From Thereva unica (Eukaryota > Arthropoda > Insecta > Diptera > Therevidae), in the NCBI GenBank assembly GCA_949987705.1, contig OX465281.1, forward strand, positions 28,566,942-28,630,941: a stretch of 64,000 nucleotides of DNA, written 5' to 3'. Below the pieces are notes generated by a model, which saw only the letters and a program-made list of their open reading frames with translations, made no database searches and was not told the DNA's origin. Positions 43,075-54,830 of the stretch are shown here, piece by piece. Every line of letters begins with the position of its first letter. The stretch's first letter is position 1. A program made the translations under genes and the position numbers.

Positions 43075-45930
43075 TTATCTTTACTTTTTTTTTCTATTGT
43101 ATAAAAAGTAACTGACTGACAGACAACGCACAACCTAAACCGCTGGAGCTAAAGGGCTGAAATTTTGACAGTGCATCCCTATAATGACGTGGACATCCAC
43201 TAAAAAGCGATTTTTCGAAATTCATCCCCTAAGGGGGTGAAATGGGGTTTATCCAAACCGCTGAAGCTATAGGGCTGAAATTTGGACAGTGCATCCCTAT
43301 AATGGAGTGGACATCCACTATAAAGCGATTTTTCGAAATTCATCCCCTAAGGGGGTGAAATGGGGTTTAGCCAAACCGTTGGAGCTATAGGGCTGAAATT
43401 TTGGCAGTGCATCCCTATAATGACGTGGACATCCACTAAAGAGCGATTTTTCGAAATTCATCCCCTAAGGGTGTGAAATGGGGTTTTTACAAACCGCTAA
43501 AGCTATAGGGCTGAAATTTTGACAGTGCATCCCTATAATGACGTTTACATCCAGTAATCCACTAAAGAGCGATTTTTCAAAATTCATCCCCTAAGGGTGT
43601 GAAATAGGGTTTTAACAAACCGCTAAAGCTATAGGGCTGAAATTCGGACAGTGCATCCCTATAATGGAGTGGACATCCACTATAAAGCGATTTTTCGAAA
43701 TTCATCCCTTAAGCGGGTGAAATAGGGTTTATCCAAACCACTGGAGCTATAGGGTTGAAATTTTAACAGTGCATCCCTATAATGACGTGGACATCCACTA
43801 AAGAGCGATTTTTCGAAATTCATCCCCTTAAGGTGTGAAATGGGGTTTTTACAAACCGCTAAAGCTATAGGGCTGAAATTTGGACAGCGCATCCCTATAA
43901 TGGAGTGGACATCCACTATAAAGCGATTTTTCGAAATTCATGCCTTAAGCGGGTGAAATAGGGTTTATCCAAACCGCTGGAGCTATAGGGTTGAAATTTT
44001 AACAGTGCATCCCTATAATGGCGTGGACATCCACTATAAAGCGATTTTTCGAAATTCATCCCTTAAGGGGGTGAAATGGGGTTTATTGTAACCGCTGGAG
44101 CTATAGGGTTGAAATTTTAACAGTGGATTCCTATAATGACGTGGACATCCACTAAAGAGCGATTTTTCGAAATTCATCCCCTAAGAGTGTGAAATGGGGT
44201 TTTTACAAACTGCTAAAGCTATAGGGCTGAAATTTTGACAGTGCATCCCTATAATGGCGTGGACATCCACTATAAAGCGATTTTTCGAAATTCATCCCTT
44301 AAGGGGGTGAAATGGGGTTTATCCAAACCGCTGGAGCTATAGGGTTGAAATTTTAACAGTGGATCCCTATAATGACGTGGACATCCACTAAAGAGCGATT
44401 TTTCGAAATTCATCCCCTTAAGGTGTGAAATGGGGTTTTTACAAACCGCTAAAGCTATAGGGCTGAAATTTGGACAGTGCATACCTATAATGGAGTGGAC
44501 ATCCACTATAAAGCGATTTTTCGAAATTCATCCCTTAAGCGGGTGAAATAGGGTTTATCCAAACCGCTGGAGCTATAGGGTTGGAATTTTAACAGTGCAT
44601 CCCTATAATGACGTGGACATCCACTAGGGAACGATTTTTCGAAATTCATCCCCTAAGGGTGTGAAATGGGGTTTTTACAAACCGCTAAAGCTATAGGGCT
44701 GAAATTTTGACAGTGCATCCCTATAATGGCGTGGACATCCACTAAGAAGCGATTTTTCGAAATTCATTCCCTAAGGGGGTGAAATGGGGTTTACCCACAC
44801 CGCTGGAGCTATAGGGCTGAAATTTTGACAGTGCATCCCTATAATGGCGTGAACATCCACTAAGAACCGATTTTTCAAAATTCATCCCCTAAGGGTGTGA
44901 AATGGGGTTTTTACAAACCGCTAAAGCTATAGGGCTGAAATTTGGACAGTGCATCCCTATAATGACGTTTAATCCACTAAAGAGCGATTTTTCGAAATTC
45001 ATCCCCTAAGGGTGTGAAATAGGGTTTTTACAAACCGCTAAAGCTATAGGGCTGAAGTTTGGACAGTGCATCCCTATAATGGCGTGAACATCCACTAAGA
45101 AGCGATTTTTCAAAATTCATCCCCTAAGGGGGTGAAATGGGGTTTATCCAAACCGCTAAAGTTATAGGGCTGAAATTTTAACAGTGCATTCCTATAATGG
45201 CGTGGACATCCACTATAAGGCGATTTTTCGAAATTTATCCCCTAAGGGGGTGAAATGGGGTTTACCCACACCGCTGGAGCTATAGGGCTGAAATTTTGAC
45301 AGTGCATCCCTATAATGGCGTGAACATCCACTAAAAAGCGATTTTTCAAAATTCATCCCCTAAGGGGGTGAAATGGGGTTTATCCAAACCGCTAAAGTTA
45401 TAGGGCTGGAATTTTAACAGTGCATCCCTATAATGGAGTGGACATCCACTATAAGGCAATTTTTCGAAATTTATCCCCTAAGAGGGTGAAATGGGGTTTA
45501 CCCAAACCGCTGGAGCTATAGGGCTGAAATTTTGAACAGTGCATCCCCTTAATGACGTGGACATCCATTAAGAAACGATTTTTCGAAATTCATCCCCTGA
45601 GGGGGTTAAATGGGGTTAAGCCAAAGCGCTGGAGCTAAACGGCTGAAATTTTGACAGTGCATATTTATAATGAAGTGGACATTTACTAAGAAGCGATTTT
45701 TCGAAATTCATCCCCAAAAGGGGTTAAATGGGGTTACCAAACTACTGGAGCTACAGGGTTGAAATTTGGACAGTGCATCCCTATAATGACGTGGACATCC
45801 ACTAAGAGGCGATTACTCGAAATGCACCCCCAAAGGGGATGAAATGGGGTTAACCCAAACCTCCGAAGCTGAAGGGCTGAAATTTTGACAGTGCATCCCT
45901 ATTATCACGTAGAAATGAATGACTCGAAAT
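43075..45930 (+). repeat. ~24-copy tandem array, unit ~118 bp
   Basis: The unit contains 'gcatccctataatg', 'gtggacatccacta', 'gcgatttttcgaaattcatc', 'gtgaaatggggttt' and 'agctatagggctgaaat'. Copies of 'gcatccctataatg' recur at ~118 bp steps from 43173 to ~45890, about 24 times. Two subtypes ('ttacaaaccgctaaagct' and 'ttatccaaaccgctggagct') alternate over much of 43.6-44.7 kb. Copies near the right edge diverge most. The minus ORFs at 43680-43916 and 44270-44506 are the same repeat read twice, not genes. Confidence 0.93.
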
Positions 45931-46263
45931 TCACTTTATTTAATATTCATTTGCGATTGCTTCATAATTTCTTACATCCACGTAAATAGGCGAACAAACT
46001 TAACGAACGTTCGTCAAACCCTAAAATGTCACTTTTCTTGATGACATATACATGCCAATCTCTGCTTCAAAACTTTCAGATTTGTTGAGCAGAGGTGATA
46101 TTCGCAGCAATTTGTTTACCATATTTATTAAAAAAATGCACTATAATAAACCCTTTTTAGGGATAATAACAGCTGACTTTTTTGTTGGTTTTTTTTAAGG
46201 AAAACATTGCACATAATAAACAGTTTTTAAAGGCGTTGCAAGGCACGCGGGTTTTATGCTAGT

Positions 46264-46928
46264 ATATTATATTTTTATCACCAAAAATAATAAACAAAAA
46301 AAAAATAAAGAAAATGTTGAATAGCACTCTTTTTACGAATTGATTGTAACACCAACCCCCGCCCCGCCCCTGTACTGAAACTTTTGGTAATTAGGGAAGG
46401 ACCTTGAATTTAAGTTGGTCATTGGGTCTATGACCTCGCATTGAAGGTTATTTTGTTCATTTTTTAGGCGGTAATTTTGCGGGTGTAATTGGATTAATTT
46501 GGAAGAAAGTGATTGGGGCGCTGCGATGGGATTGTTTGGAACTAAAAAAGTTTTGTTTTGTTAAATTTTGGAGAATTGGTCTTTTTATTTCATACAATTG
46601 TGTTTGTTCAATTTGTTTTTGAATTATTTCATTGTTTTATGGAATTAAAGGAAAAGGGACATTTTGGAGTATTTTTCAAGCCTCCCACACCCTTCCTGAA
46701 GACGATGCTGTAGAAGGCCCTCCAACAAGAGGCATGATCTTAAATTTCGCGCCATATTTGATCTGTCAAAACATTTAAATTACAAATGGAATACATCCTT
46801 TTTTCAATAGATGGCGCCAGCAGTAAAATATTGGACAAAAATGTCGGATTAGAAACGTCAAATATAAGCCAGGCGACAACTGTCAAGAACTCCTACAATA
46901 TTGTGAATTTTTATTGTCGTCATAATAG
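46264..46928. other. Unassigned AT-rich DNA
   Basis: No gene or repeat is supported, apart from the beginning of the inverted-repeat element to its right. Confidence 0.4.
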
Positions 46929-47380
46929 CTGCGTTCCTTTTCTACTATTTAGTACTTGTGAGCAGAGCAGAAAAGGAACGTAAAATTTTCTGATTTGAGT
47001 AAAATCTCACTTGAAATTTTTGACGTTACTTTAAACTTTACAAATAAAAAATTCTTAAAAGAAGAGTTTGTGACACAATGGCGAAATTAATGCGATAATT
47101 TCTAAAGTAAAACGAAAGTTAATAATTTTTGATAATTATACGACTTAAGTTTTATTTATGGACGTTTTTATATGAGTAAATCAGCTCGACACAAATAAAA
47201 GCCATCTAGCGGGTAATGGCGTAAGTGAAAATAATTCACAATAGACTCGAAATGGCCGCTTTCCCCCTAGCGGATTTCAATTGTGTAATTTCAAGTGCTA
47301 TCTACTCGTTTATAAGAGCAAGTGTAGTTGCTAGTACGCAAGTGTAAAAAATAGTAAAAATTATCAGAAAAGGAACGCAG
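46929..47380. mobile_element. 452 bp TIR element (CTGCGTTCCTTTTCT ends)
   Basis: CTGCGTTCCTTTTCT at 46929 and its exact reverse complement ending at 47380 form 15 bp TIRs. ATAATA lies one base outside the left end and directly outside the right end, a possible duplication. A second inverted copy of the end motif at 46965-46979 makes a local hairpin. No transposase is encoded. Confidence 0.6.
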
Positions 47381-47853
47381 ATAATATGTTTTTTGTGTGA
47401 AAATATCGAAGTGCGATTCAAATCAGGGTCATTTGTGGAAGTTTTGTCTCTTGCCTTCTATTCGAAAGAAAAAAACTGTGGCTGAGGCGCCTATAGAAAC
47501 TTATGGTACGGCTTTGGCCCTTGTACTGTCATAGCCAGCAGATAACGTGGGTATGGCGGGGAACAGTACCCACAAGGAAAATTCCGATTGGGTAAAATAC
47601 CCACCCGAAATTTGAGAGTAACTAAGTATGTGACTTGATATTTTTATTTTTCAAATTGTACGATTATTGAATAGCTTACTTCCAGTATTCCTACAAGATA
47701 TGTAAATAATTTCCTCGATTCTTACCCCCTTTTATAAAATTGTGACCAGTCATAAGTCACAAGCTCTATTGGCTTGCGCTTACTTTACCTTCTTAGTTTC
47801 GTTTCTATGGCATTGTTGACAGAAGTTACGTCTACTTGACTTCTACGTTTCAT
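47381..47853. other. Unassigned DNA
   Basis: Nothing recognised between the TIR element and LINE-H. Confidence 0.4.
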
Positions 47854-48835
47854 TTAATAGGCCTTCTTGACTCTTGGGGCCTTCACACTCATCACACACT
47901 TGTGATTGCATTGTGACTTGTGAAATCGAGATAACCCCGCCGAATTAACTTCGCACCTTCCTTCTAGTTCCGGCCTATATTCACCAAAACTCACACAATA
48001 AACGAAGACGTGGTTTATATTATCCCGGATACCTGAGCATGCCGAGCACAGCGGTGATTCATCGTGCTTGAAATAATGGGGGTATTTGTTATATTCTTCC
48101 ATGTCCGCTCAGTAACTACGTGAGGTCGTAGTTTTCTATCCCATGCTTTTTTGTAACCGTCCTCTCCACTTCCAAGTCTGTGGGTCCTTCGACTCTTAAC
48201 AGACTAGTCTCGCTTTCCTTGACATTCCGTTTCAGACTCTCCAAGCGTCATCTGCCGCTGTACTGTATTTGACTCCGATGTAACATTATCTTGATTTTAG
48301 ATACGCATGCCTTCTCCCGCCAGTATGTCTATTAGGATTAACCGCGCTATCATATGCGCTACATTGTTGCATGTGGTTCTGTATATGCAAAATGCACGAA
48401 GGGCCCTGCGGCCTTCCATTTTCTGCAATTAGCCGTCCTGAACAACGCTGCTTCTAGTACTGGCGTGCCTCTTGCAGGACTGAGCTAAACCATTAAGCCT
48501 TTCAAGTGTGCTTTAAAAATTAGCTGAGTGCTGAGCAATGGTCAGATAGCCGCGCTTTCAGGCCATGCTTAAATCTCCCAGATCGCTTGATTCGCCCATA
48601 ATCCCATTTCATGCAGGCTTCGTTCTACGAGCACTATTTCATGCCATCTGCGATCTCTATCGTTACTACTTTTTTTGGGAGGCGTAACCCCAATACATTG
48701 ATATCCAGGAGAGTGCCCAGGACAGATCCCTGCGGAACTCCACATGTTGTTTTGTACACCATTGGTCCATCGTCCGATTTACAATGAAGTGATTTAGCAA
48801 CTTTCCTTGTTTGGTAAAACACTAATGAAGAGTTT
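47854..48835 (-). pseudogene. LINE-H (R1-like) RT and zinc-knuckle remnant
   Basis: On the minus strand, 48822-48634 reads MVYKTTCGVPQGSVLGTLLD (motif B), then LRLPKKVVTIEIADG. The expected FADD is degenerate. After a long decayed thumb, 48102-47854 reads YFKHDESPLCSACSGIRDNINHVFVYC, a CCHC zinc knuckle as found at the C-terminus of R1/LOA-related insect LINEs. Stops and frameshifts are frequent. It is too damaged for firm clade assignment. Confidence 0.65.
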
Positions 48836-49044
48836 GGGGAGGAGGCTGGGTTGGTCTAACTACACACCCTGGGCCCAACACGATCCACCGGCACTGTTGT
48901 GAAAGTTAAGCCGTGGGTCGTCGTTGGAGTTCAAGAAAGTTCCTTTAAGTTAAATTGCGATCTCAGCACAGCGTCCAGGGGCTAAGGTTAAGTTTTAAGC
49001 TTATGGCCCCTGTGCTTACAGTCGTAATTGGACTGAAGCGTCAC
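48836..49044. other. Unassigned DNA
   Basis: No feature recognised. Confidence 0.4.
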
Positions 49045-49440
49045 TTCTTTTTATGTGATAGGGCCTTTTCGTAAACGTCAAAGCAACAGAGCAACTGAGC
49101 AACAACGTATCGGCAACAAAACAGCGCAAACTTCTTTTCGCATACGTATGCATACATTCGAAATTGGCTGCGCTGTTGCATTGACTGTTGCACAACAAAC
49201 TTGAATCTTGTACGTTTCCGAACGAATGACTTTGGATCATCTGCGTTTACGAACTCGTTGCCTCGTTGCAAAGCATACGTATGCGTTTACGAAAAGGCCC
49301 ATAGTCTAATCTCAAGTGTCAACCTTTGTACTAGCAGTTCTTCATATCGTACAAGTCATGGTGCAGTATTTCGAAGTAAGTTTTCCTCGAAGGATATAGA
49401 GAAGGATAGGATATGTTAGGGGGAGTCAGAAGGGTACCAG
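49045..49440 (-). repeat. LINE-A-type 3' end remnant (split by MITE)
   Basis: The outer parts, 49045-49060 ('tttttatgtgata') and 49301-49440 ('tctaatctcaagtgtcaacc', 'tttgtactag', 'catggtgcagta'), are the reverse complement of a LINE-A-like 3' UTR. They match the uninterrupted copy at 21143-21290. The MITE at 49061-49300 separates them. Confidence 0.6.
49061..49300. mobile_element. 240 bp MITE with 3 bp TSD (ATA)
   Basis: The TIR GGGCCTTTTCGTAAACG appears at 49061 and inverted at the right end ('cgtttacgaaaaggccc'). The inner arms share ACGTATGC-type strings ('gcatacgtatgc'). ATA flanks both sides (49058-49060, 49301-49303). The 3 bp TSD and GGGCC start are like the MITE at 26394, so PIF/Harbinger is a plausible superfamily. 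The empty site is visible in the related LINE-A tail at 21143. Confidence 0.8.
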
Positions 49441-52218
49441 TGTTTGGCAACAGCTCCTAGGTTTTGTTAGTACCAAATCTTTTTGCGTTTAAAGAATCGT
49501 ATGCGTTACCATTGAGAAAAACACATCCCTGGCAATTTTTTCCTCGTTGGTGTGAATTTGAATTGCCCTGAACTGAAAACATTTTCAATTCTCACATACC
49601 TCGACTGCAACTGCTGCCCCCACATTCCGCGTGGCTGCCTTCTCATAATAAAACGTTTTCGAACCCTTTCGTCCTAACAAGACCAGACCAACGATTTCAC
49701 TATATAGTTAGATGTATGCAAGCAAAAGGAAAACAAAAACTGCACCCCTGTAAGTCGTGGTATGGCCCCTTATAAATAATTCCAGTCGAACATCACTTCT
49801 CTGCATTCCAAAAATCTGTCAAGATTTCACTTTTGAAATGTTCTGCACTCTACCGCAAAATGTGGCTGCGATGAATTAACCACCATACAGGAATCGGATT
49901 TCATGCAGCCCCCAAGATACTGCACCGGAGTCCATTTATGAATTTGCATTTTGAAATCGGATCCCAACAACTATCCCGAATGCAGAAGTGAAGAGCCAAG
50001 CCGTATATAGCAGGAGTCGGGGGCAATGGGTACGGCGCGGGGATATCCATGCCCGCCGCCGTACCTGCAAGGATGTCGGCCCCGGGTGAGAAGGCAGAAA
50101 ATGCTGCAGGTAAAAGACACATTAAGGCCGCCTGTCTGGTGCCTCAAAAGACACCTATGGCATCCCTGATGGGTTCGGTGCTCCCGAAATTTATAGGTTG
50201 GCCCGTTTCAATTCAAAGGTCCGCCGGGCAATGACTGTTATCCTCTCCTCTCTGTACCACCTCTAGAAATATACACTACGAGGCAATCCGTTTTGATTCG
50301 GGATGTGGAATATGTGTACTGTAGTGGCACATTGCAGATGCAGGTGAGTCTTGAGCTTGTACGGTGGTGGGGGGGGACTAGAATTTGGATTTTCCCGGAA
50401 TCCGGACATAATGCGACGACCATTAAGCCCCTCCGGGGATGGCTAAACGAGCTTCGAGTCGAGCAAGGTAATGAATTTCGTCCTGGCAACTGTGACAATT
50501 CTAATTTGCAGGTCCATTCCCAAAGTTTGGTTGTAGTGACAAATTGGCCCAATGATTGAGGGCGGACGGCTATGCTACATTCGGATAATCATAAATCTTC
50601 CAAGACAAACACAATTTGGGATTCTCATTAGATTAGCGCCCGTAGATTAATTGCTTCTGCTGATTACTGTTTAAATTTGTAAGCATTATTCCGGGGATAT
50701 TAGGTTTTTCCGTTTGGGTTTTCGGCACCTAAAAACAGGGTTTGGGTTCGAGTTAGTAGTGTCGATACAATAGTCCTTAATAGTTTCGAAATACACTTTG
50801 AATGTTAAACATCCTTGTAACAAGGATATTGTTGCTCAAATCTCACTTACCAATTAGCATTATCCAAGGACTGACAAAATAAGTTTTTCTCTTTCTTGAA
50901 TGTGTGTGAAATTCAAACACCCAAAAAACACTTCAAACACTCCTCCTCTAAATAAATGCGCATTTATTCATCAACATGTCCTTGGACGACTGAGTCGAAA
51001 ACTTTCATAACATTTTCAAAGGACTGTTAACTGCCCACGAATATGTATTATTCACTGGTTTATTAAAGGATGTTAATGGTAAAGAAATCCTGATGCTAAA
51101 TCCCCCAAGGATTCTGCATGGGTTTATAATTACATTTTGCTCGTCCTTTGCCAGCGCGCTCCCGTTCGATGAAAGCTTTTCCTCTGCTCTCTCCTCCCAC
51201 ACTCGGGGAAAATCTTTCGAAATGCTTAAAGGGTTTTTATTTAAGATGGAAATGTCCTTGAACGGGATTTACAATGTTTTTTTTTTTTTTTTTAAGTTCA
51301 TTTCGAATCGGTTTTAAGATTTTTTCAATGGGTGTAGAGGGGTGTTTGTTTAAGGCAAGGTCCATTCTGATCTTCTTAATTTGGTGTGATTGTTCTTCGA
51401 ATTTTTTATTGTGTTGTAATAATGTATTTCGAGTTTATTGGAATTGTTTAAGTGATTCCTGAGCTTAGCACTGCCACATAAAAAAAAAAAAAAAAAAAAA
51501 AAAAAGTACTAAAAATGAAGCGATTTTTAAAAACAATAATTATGTTCAAAATAAATAAATAACGGTTCTATACCCAAGACGAATGACTGACGGACGGCAA
51601 GTAAGTTCACTTAATCCACATCCGCGTTTCTAGTTCGGTTCGCCAGTTCCACAAAATTGATGAGTTGGCTTACATGGTTCATTCCAATGAGGCTGCTTCC
51701 CATTAACTTCGTTAGTTGTGTCGCCGACTGACCCGGTGAAAGTTATCAAGCTTATTCTAGTGGAGGCCCCATTATAAAAATTTTTGTTTTGAGTTTTGTA
51801 ATATATACGTGAGCTTCGTGTGAATATTTTAACGGCTCTCCAACATACTATCGTATTCTTGCAGTAAGTGAGATCCATCTCTTACCTAACACTAAGTTAG
51901 ATTGATATCAGGTGTCTGGATGAACTTTAGAGATCAATTTCTGTCTGTCTGTATAGGAAAGACTCCTGCAGGGACCTTTAAGAAAAACACCAGGGATACG
52001 GTGAAAGTGAGTACCCCTTTTGCGTGTTCTCTAGTAGCTCACAGGATTTTTACTATCGGCTACTATCTTTACTATTGGCTACTATCTTTACTATTGGCAC
52101 CTTTAAGCCCTTCAAGGTTGCTGGAAAGGATAAGCTCTTTCGTTCAGAGGGGCGTGGAAGAGATCGTACCGATCCTGCTGACATTATTCCGGGGCTGCTT
52201 AGCGCTGGCCTCTATATA
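49441..52218. other. Largely unique DNA; retroposon-like A-tail at 51480
   Basis: 49840-50680 is less AT-rich and has no recognised protein. It contains an octamer-like string ('gaatttgcattttgaaat') and 'gattaattgcttctgctgat', so enhancer-type DNA is possible. 51479-51505 is an A(26) run preceded by 'cctgagcttagcactgccac' + 'ata'. This resembles the SINE/LINE-A 3' end and marks an old retroposon tail whose body I cannot identify. 51902-52218 shows short direct repeats ('ctactatctttactattggc'). Confidence 0.35.
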
Positions 52219-52690
52219 TGGGGCCTCGGTAGTCTAGGGAGTAAGTCGCCTGGCTACCATCCCAGAAATCCCTGGTTCTAATCTCAGCAGCACCACGGTC
52301 CTTCGCCTTTCCCACTTTCCCCACCTACATAACTTTCTTTCTTCTTCTTCCCTCTTTACATTTCCAAATCGTACTGTCATACCCTTCCCTAGCCCTTCCT
52401 CGCTCCACTAAGCGCATGTCATCGGTTGATTGATGAGATTCAACTCGTTCCAGGAGACATAACACTCCAATTAGTTTTTAGAGTTGTCGATGTCAAAGTT
52501 GCGGTGGTAATGGTTGGGAGTAGGTGAAATAAAATATCGCGGCTTGCTTGTGGCAGTTCCTTCCTTCACTTATCGCTCTTCACATTTTCCGATTAGAGCT
52601 TGCTGTTTGACATTGCACTCTATACGAAAAATAGATTGTGGACAGTGCAAAGGGGCTTCCCCTGAGCCTCTAGTCTTTCAAATATCAAAA
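52219..52690 (+). mobile_element. SINE1 copy C (decayed)
   Basis: It is co-linear with the 34116 copy. The head is GGGCCTCGGTAGTCTAGGGA, and the B box is damaged (GGTTCTAATCTC). The body has 'gcgcatgtcatcggttgatt' and 'aataaaatatcgcggctt'. The tail 'ggacagtgcaaaggggcttc' ends in a short A-rich stretch ('atcaaaaaac'). Confidence 0.8.
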
Positions 52691-54830
52691 AACTTCAGTA
52701 GATGACACGAAAACTCCCTTCTTCAAGGAGACTAAATATACAGGAATAATCCTGGTTCCATCAAGGTGAACACTGGCTCTCGATCCGTCTGTTGGGGTGA
52801 GCACTTTGGCCTTTTCCGCATTGATTTTTAACCCGTGTTCCAGGGCGATGCGGCAAATGTCGTATAAGATGACCGTTGCTGCGACATCCGTGTCGGTGAA
52901 GACGACGCTATAGTCGGCGAACATCAAGTTGGTGACGAAGTTGTTGCTGTCGTATCGAACTCTGCGACGTCCGTCGAATGCTTCACTCGAAGTGAAGAAA
53001 AGAAGTTGCTCCTTGTCGGAAACCTGCTGATTGAGTCATCGGACGGCGCTTGGGGTAGTTGGATGATTTTCAATGGCACGTGTTCGATTTCCAAGGCTCT
53101 CCACAAGCTACTCCAATTGATTCAAATGAAAGCAGATTTGAAATCGATAAAAACGACGACAGTTCGTTTGCTGCAACGAATTCTTTCTTCTAAATTTTAA
53201 ATCTTTCGTCTAAATCCCGTTTGTTCTTTCCGGCTCGTTTTCTCTCGATGTTTCTGCAGCCTCGATTGTAAGATTTTCGTAAATTCTTTGCCGACGATCG
53301 AAAGGAGGCTAATACCGCGATAATTCTTGCATTCCCGACTGTCGTTTTTCTTCAAAATTGGCGCAACGATCGCTTTCTTCCACTCCTGCGGGACACGATC
53401 CGAATGTCATATGTGTGTTATGAGGACATGGAGTCGTTCAAATAAATCGTCACCTCCCGCTTTGATCATTTCGGCGGTTATTTGTCTATTCCCGGCGCTT
53501 TTCCATTTTTCAGCGATTTCATTGCCGTCTTCACCTCGATAATTGTCGGTTCGGTATCGAGAAACTGATTCGTCTGTTATTCGATAATCGGCAGTTATGG
53601 TGCTGAACCTTGTGGTGGATCGTGGTTGTTCAGCTGGTGGATGAAATATCTCCATCGATGCAGGCACCCTTGGGAAGAGGTCACAAAAGCTCCATCCGAT
53701 TTTTTGATGTTGTCGTTTGTTGATGTTGTCTTGTCGCCTAACCGGCGGATTGCCTGGTACAGCGCCACGACGCCGCTTCTTCCATGTCGACCGCAACGTT
53801 ATTTCAGTACACTTCCCGTTCGATTTCATTTTCTGTCGAACTTCTTCGTAGGTAATACTCAAATTCGACGTGTTGCATTCATTTCCGCCGATCGATGAGG
53901 TCCGTACGTTTACGAATAGGTGGAGACAACTCCATTGCACACCCCAATTGCCTTTCTTCGACATCAATATCGTCCGGTATTGCGAACGCCGCTTGCTGGA
54001 TAATGTCGTTTAAAACTCACGCTCGATGTTCGGGTCCCGTAGGCACGCCCAATTTTTTTTTGGCTGGCGGTTGTAATCGCATCTGCAATTTCGCTCGGAC
54101 AAGATAATGGTCCGAACCGCAATCAGGCCCACGCATTTCACGTACGTCTTTGAGCGTCGATCGGAATCTTGCGTTGATCAAAAGGCAGTCTAACATCGCC
54201 GAGTAGTTGCCGGATTGATTTCGCCAGGTGAATTGGTGTTTGAGTGGATGTGGAAGATGCTGTTGCCAACGATACAATTATTTGACGCTGCGAAAGAAAG
54301 GAGATGTAAGACGTTTCCTTTAATTACTTCGTGTGCGAATTTGGCTGCCGTTCCTTCCCAGCCGGTACGATCTGTTCCTGAATGTGCATTAAAGTCCCCA
54401 GCGAGTATGATGAACTCGGGTCCTGGTATCGTATTCAGCGTCCGTTGAAGCTAATCGTAAAATTCGTACTTGGTCATGTCCGGGTTGGTCTCGGTTGGCA
54501 CATAAACGGATACCGTATGGGTCTTGGTCGTTCCACAGGTGGTTATAATTGACAAACGCTCGGATATCGGCTGGAATACTATAACGCTGCTGCCAGTCCG
54601 TCGATCGAACATAAACCTGACGCCGCCCTCTCGTTTCTTACCACACCGGAATAGTTAAGCGTCATAGTTTCGTCGATTGGCGGGATGATCGTCAATGTCC
54701 CGGATCCGGTAAATCGTAGTTCTGATAGCTTTACTTTTGACCGACTTGATGTCTTGTTCGTACATACCACGCGGCGAATTGAATTTCCACTTTCGGTGTT
54801 AATAATAATCGAGTTACCCTTCTAACTCAG
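52690..54830 (-). pseudogene. LINE-F (RTE-like) endonuclease and reverse transcriptase remnant
   Basis: Minus-strand decayed ORF2. Endonuclease pieces are LSELRFTGSGTLTIIPP (54770-54600), LAGDFNAHSGTDRTGWEG (DFNA motif, in another frame near 54400) and REMRGPDCGSDHYLVRAKL (SDH motif, 54120). RT fingers are KKNDSRECKNYRGISLLSIV near 53330. Motif A is degraded (VVVFIDFKSAF, then a stop), and motif C reads MFADYS in place of FADD. The 3' end stops abruptly at 52690 next to SINE1 copy C with no tail. About 2.1 kb is present; stops and frameshifts rule out function. Confidence 0.75.

Larger units (their letters stand above)
42862..46263 (+). mobile_element. Helentron-associated (HINE/DINE-like) element with 118 bp tandem array
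   Basis: It begins 'cttactaatattataaatgc', then 'gaaagtaac', the microsatellite (TCTG)8 at 42891-42923, and the conserved core 'acgctttcacgcctaaacca' with 'accgattttgatgaaattt'. A tandem array follows, then a ~300 bp unique tail. The end is 'aggcgttgcaaggcacgcgg' + 'gttttatgctagt', a small GCGT/ACGC stem before CTAG. Short 5' end, GTCT-type microsatellite, internal tandem repeats and a 3' hairpin near CTAG are the documented features of DINE-1/mini-me/HINE non-autonomous Helentrons. No Rep/helicase frame is present, so it is non-autonomous. Exact ends are uncertain by a few bases. Confidence 0.7.

Noticed and set aside
43680..44506. Two near-identical 78-codon minus ORFs as a gene pair
   Set aside because: They are the 118 bp tandem units read on the opposite strand, 590 bp (five units) apart.
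42862..46263. CRISPR array (regular repeats)
   Set aside because: Units are contiguous with no unique spacers and the context is eukaryotic.
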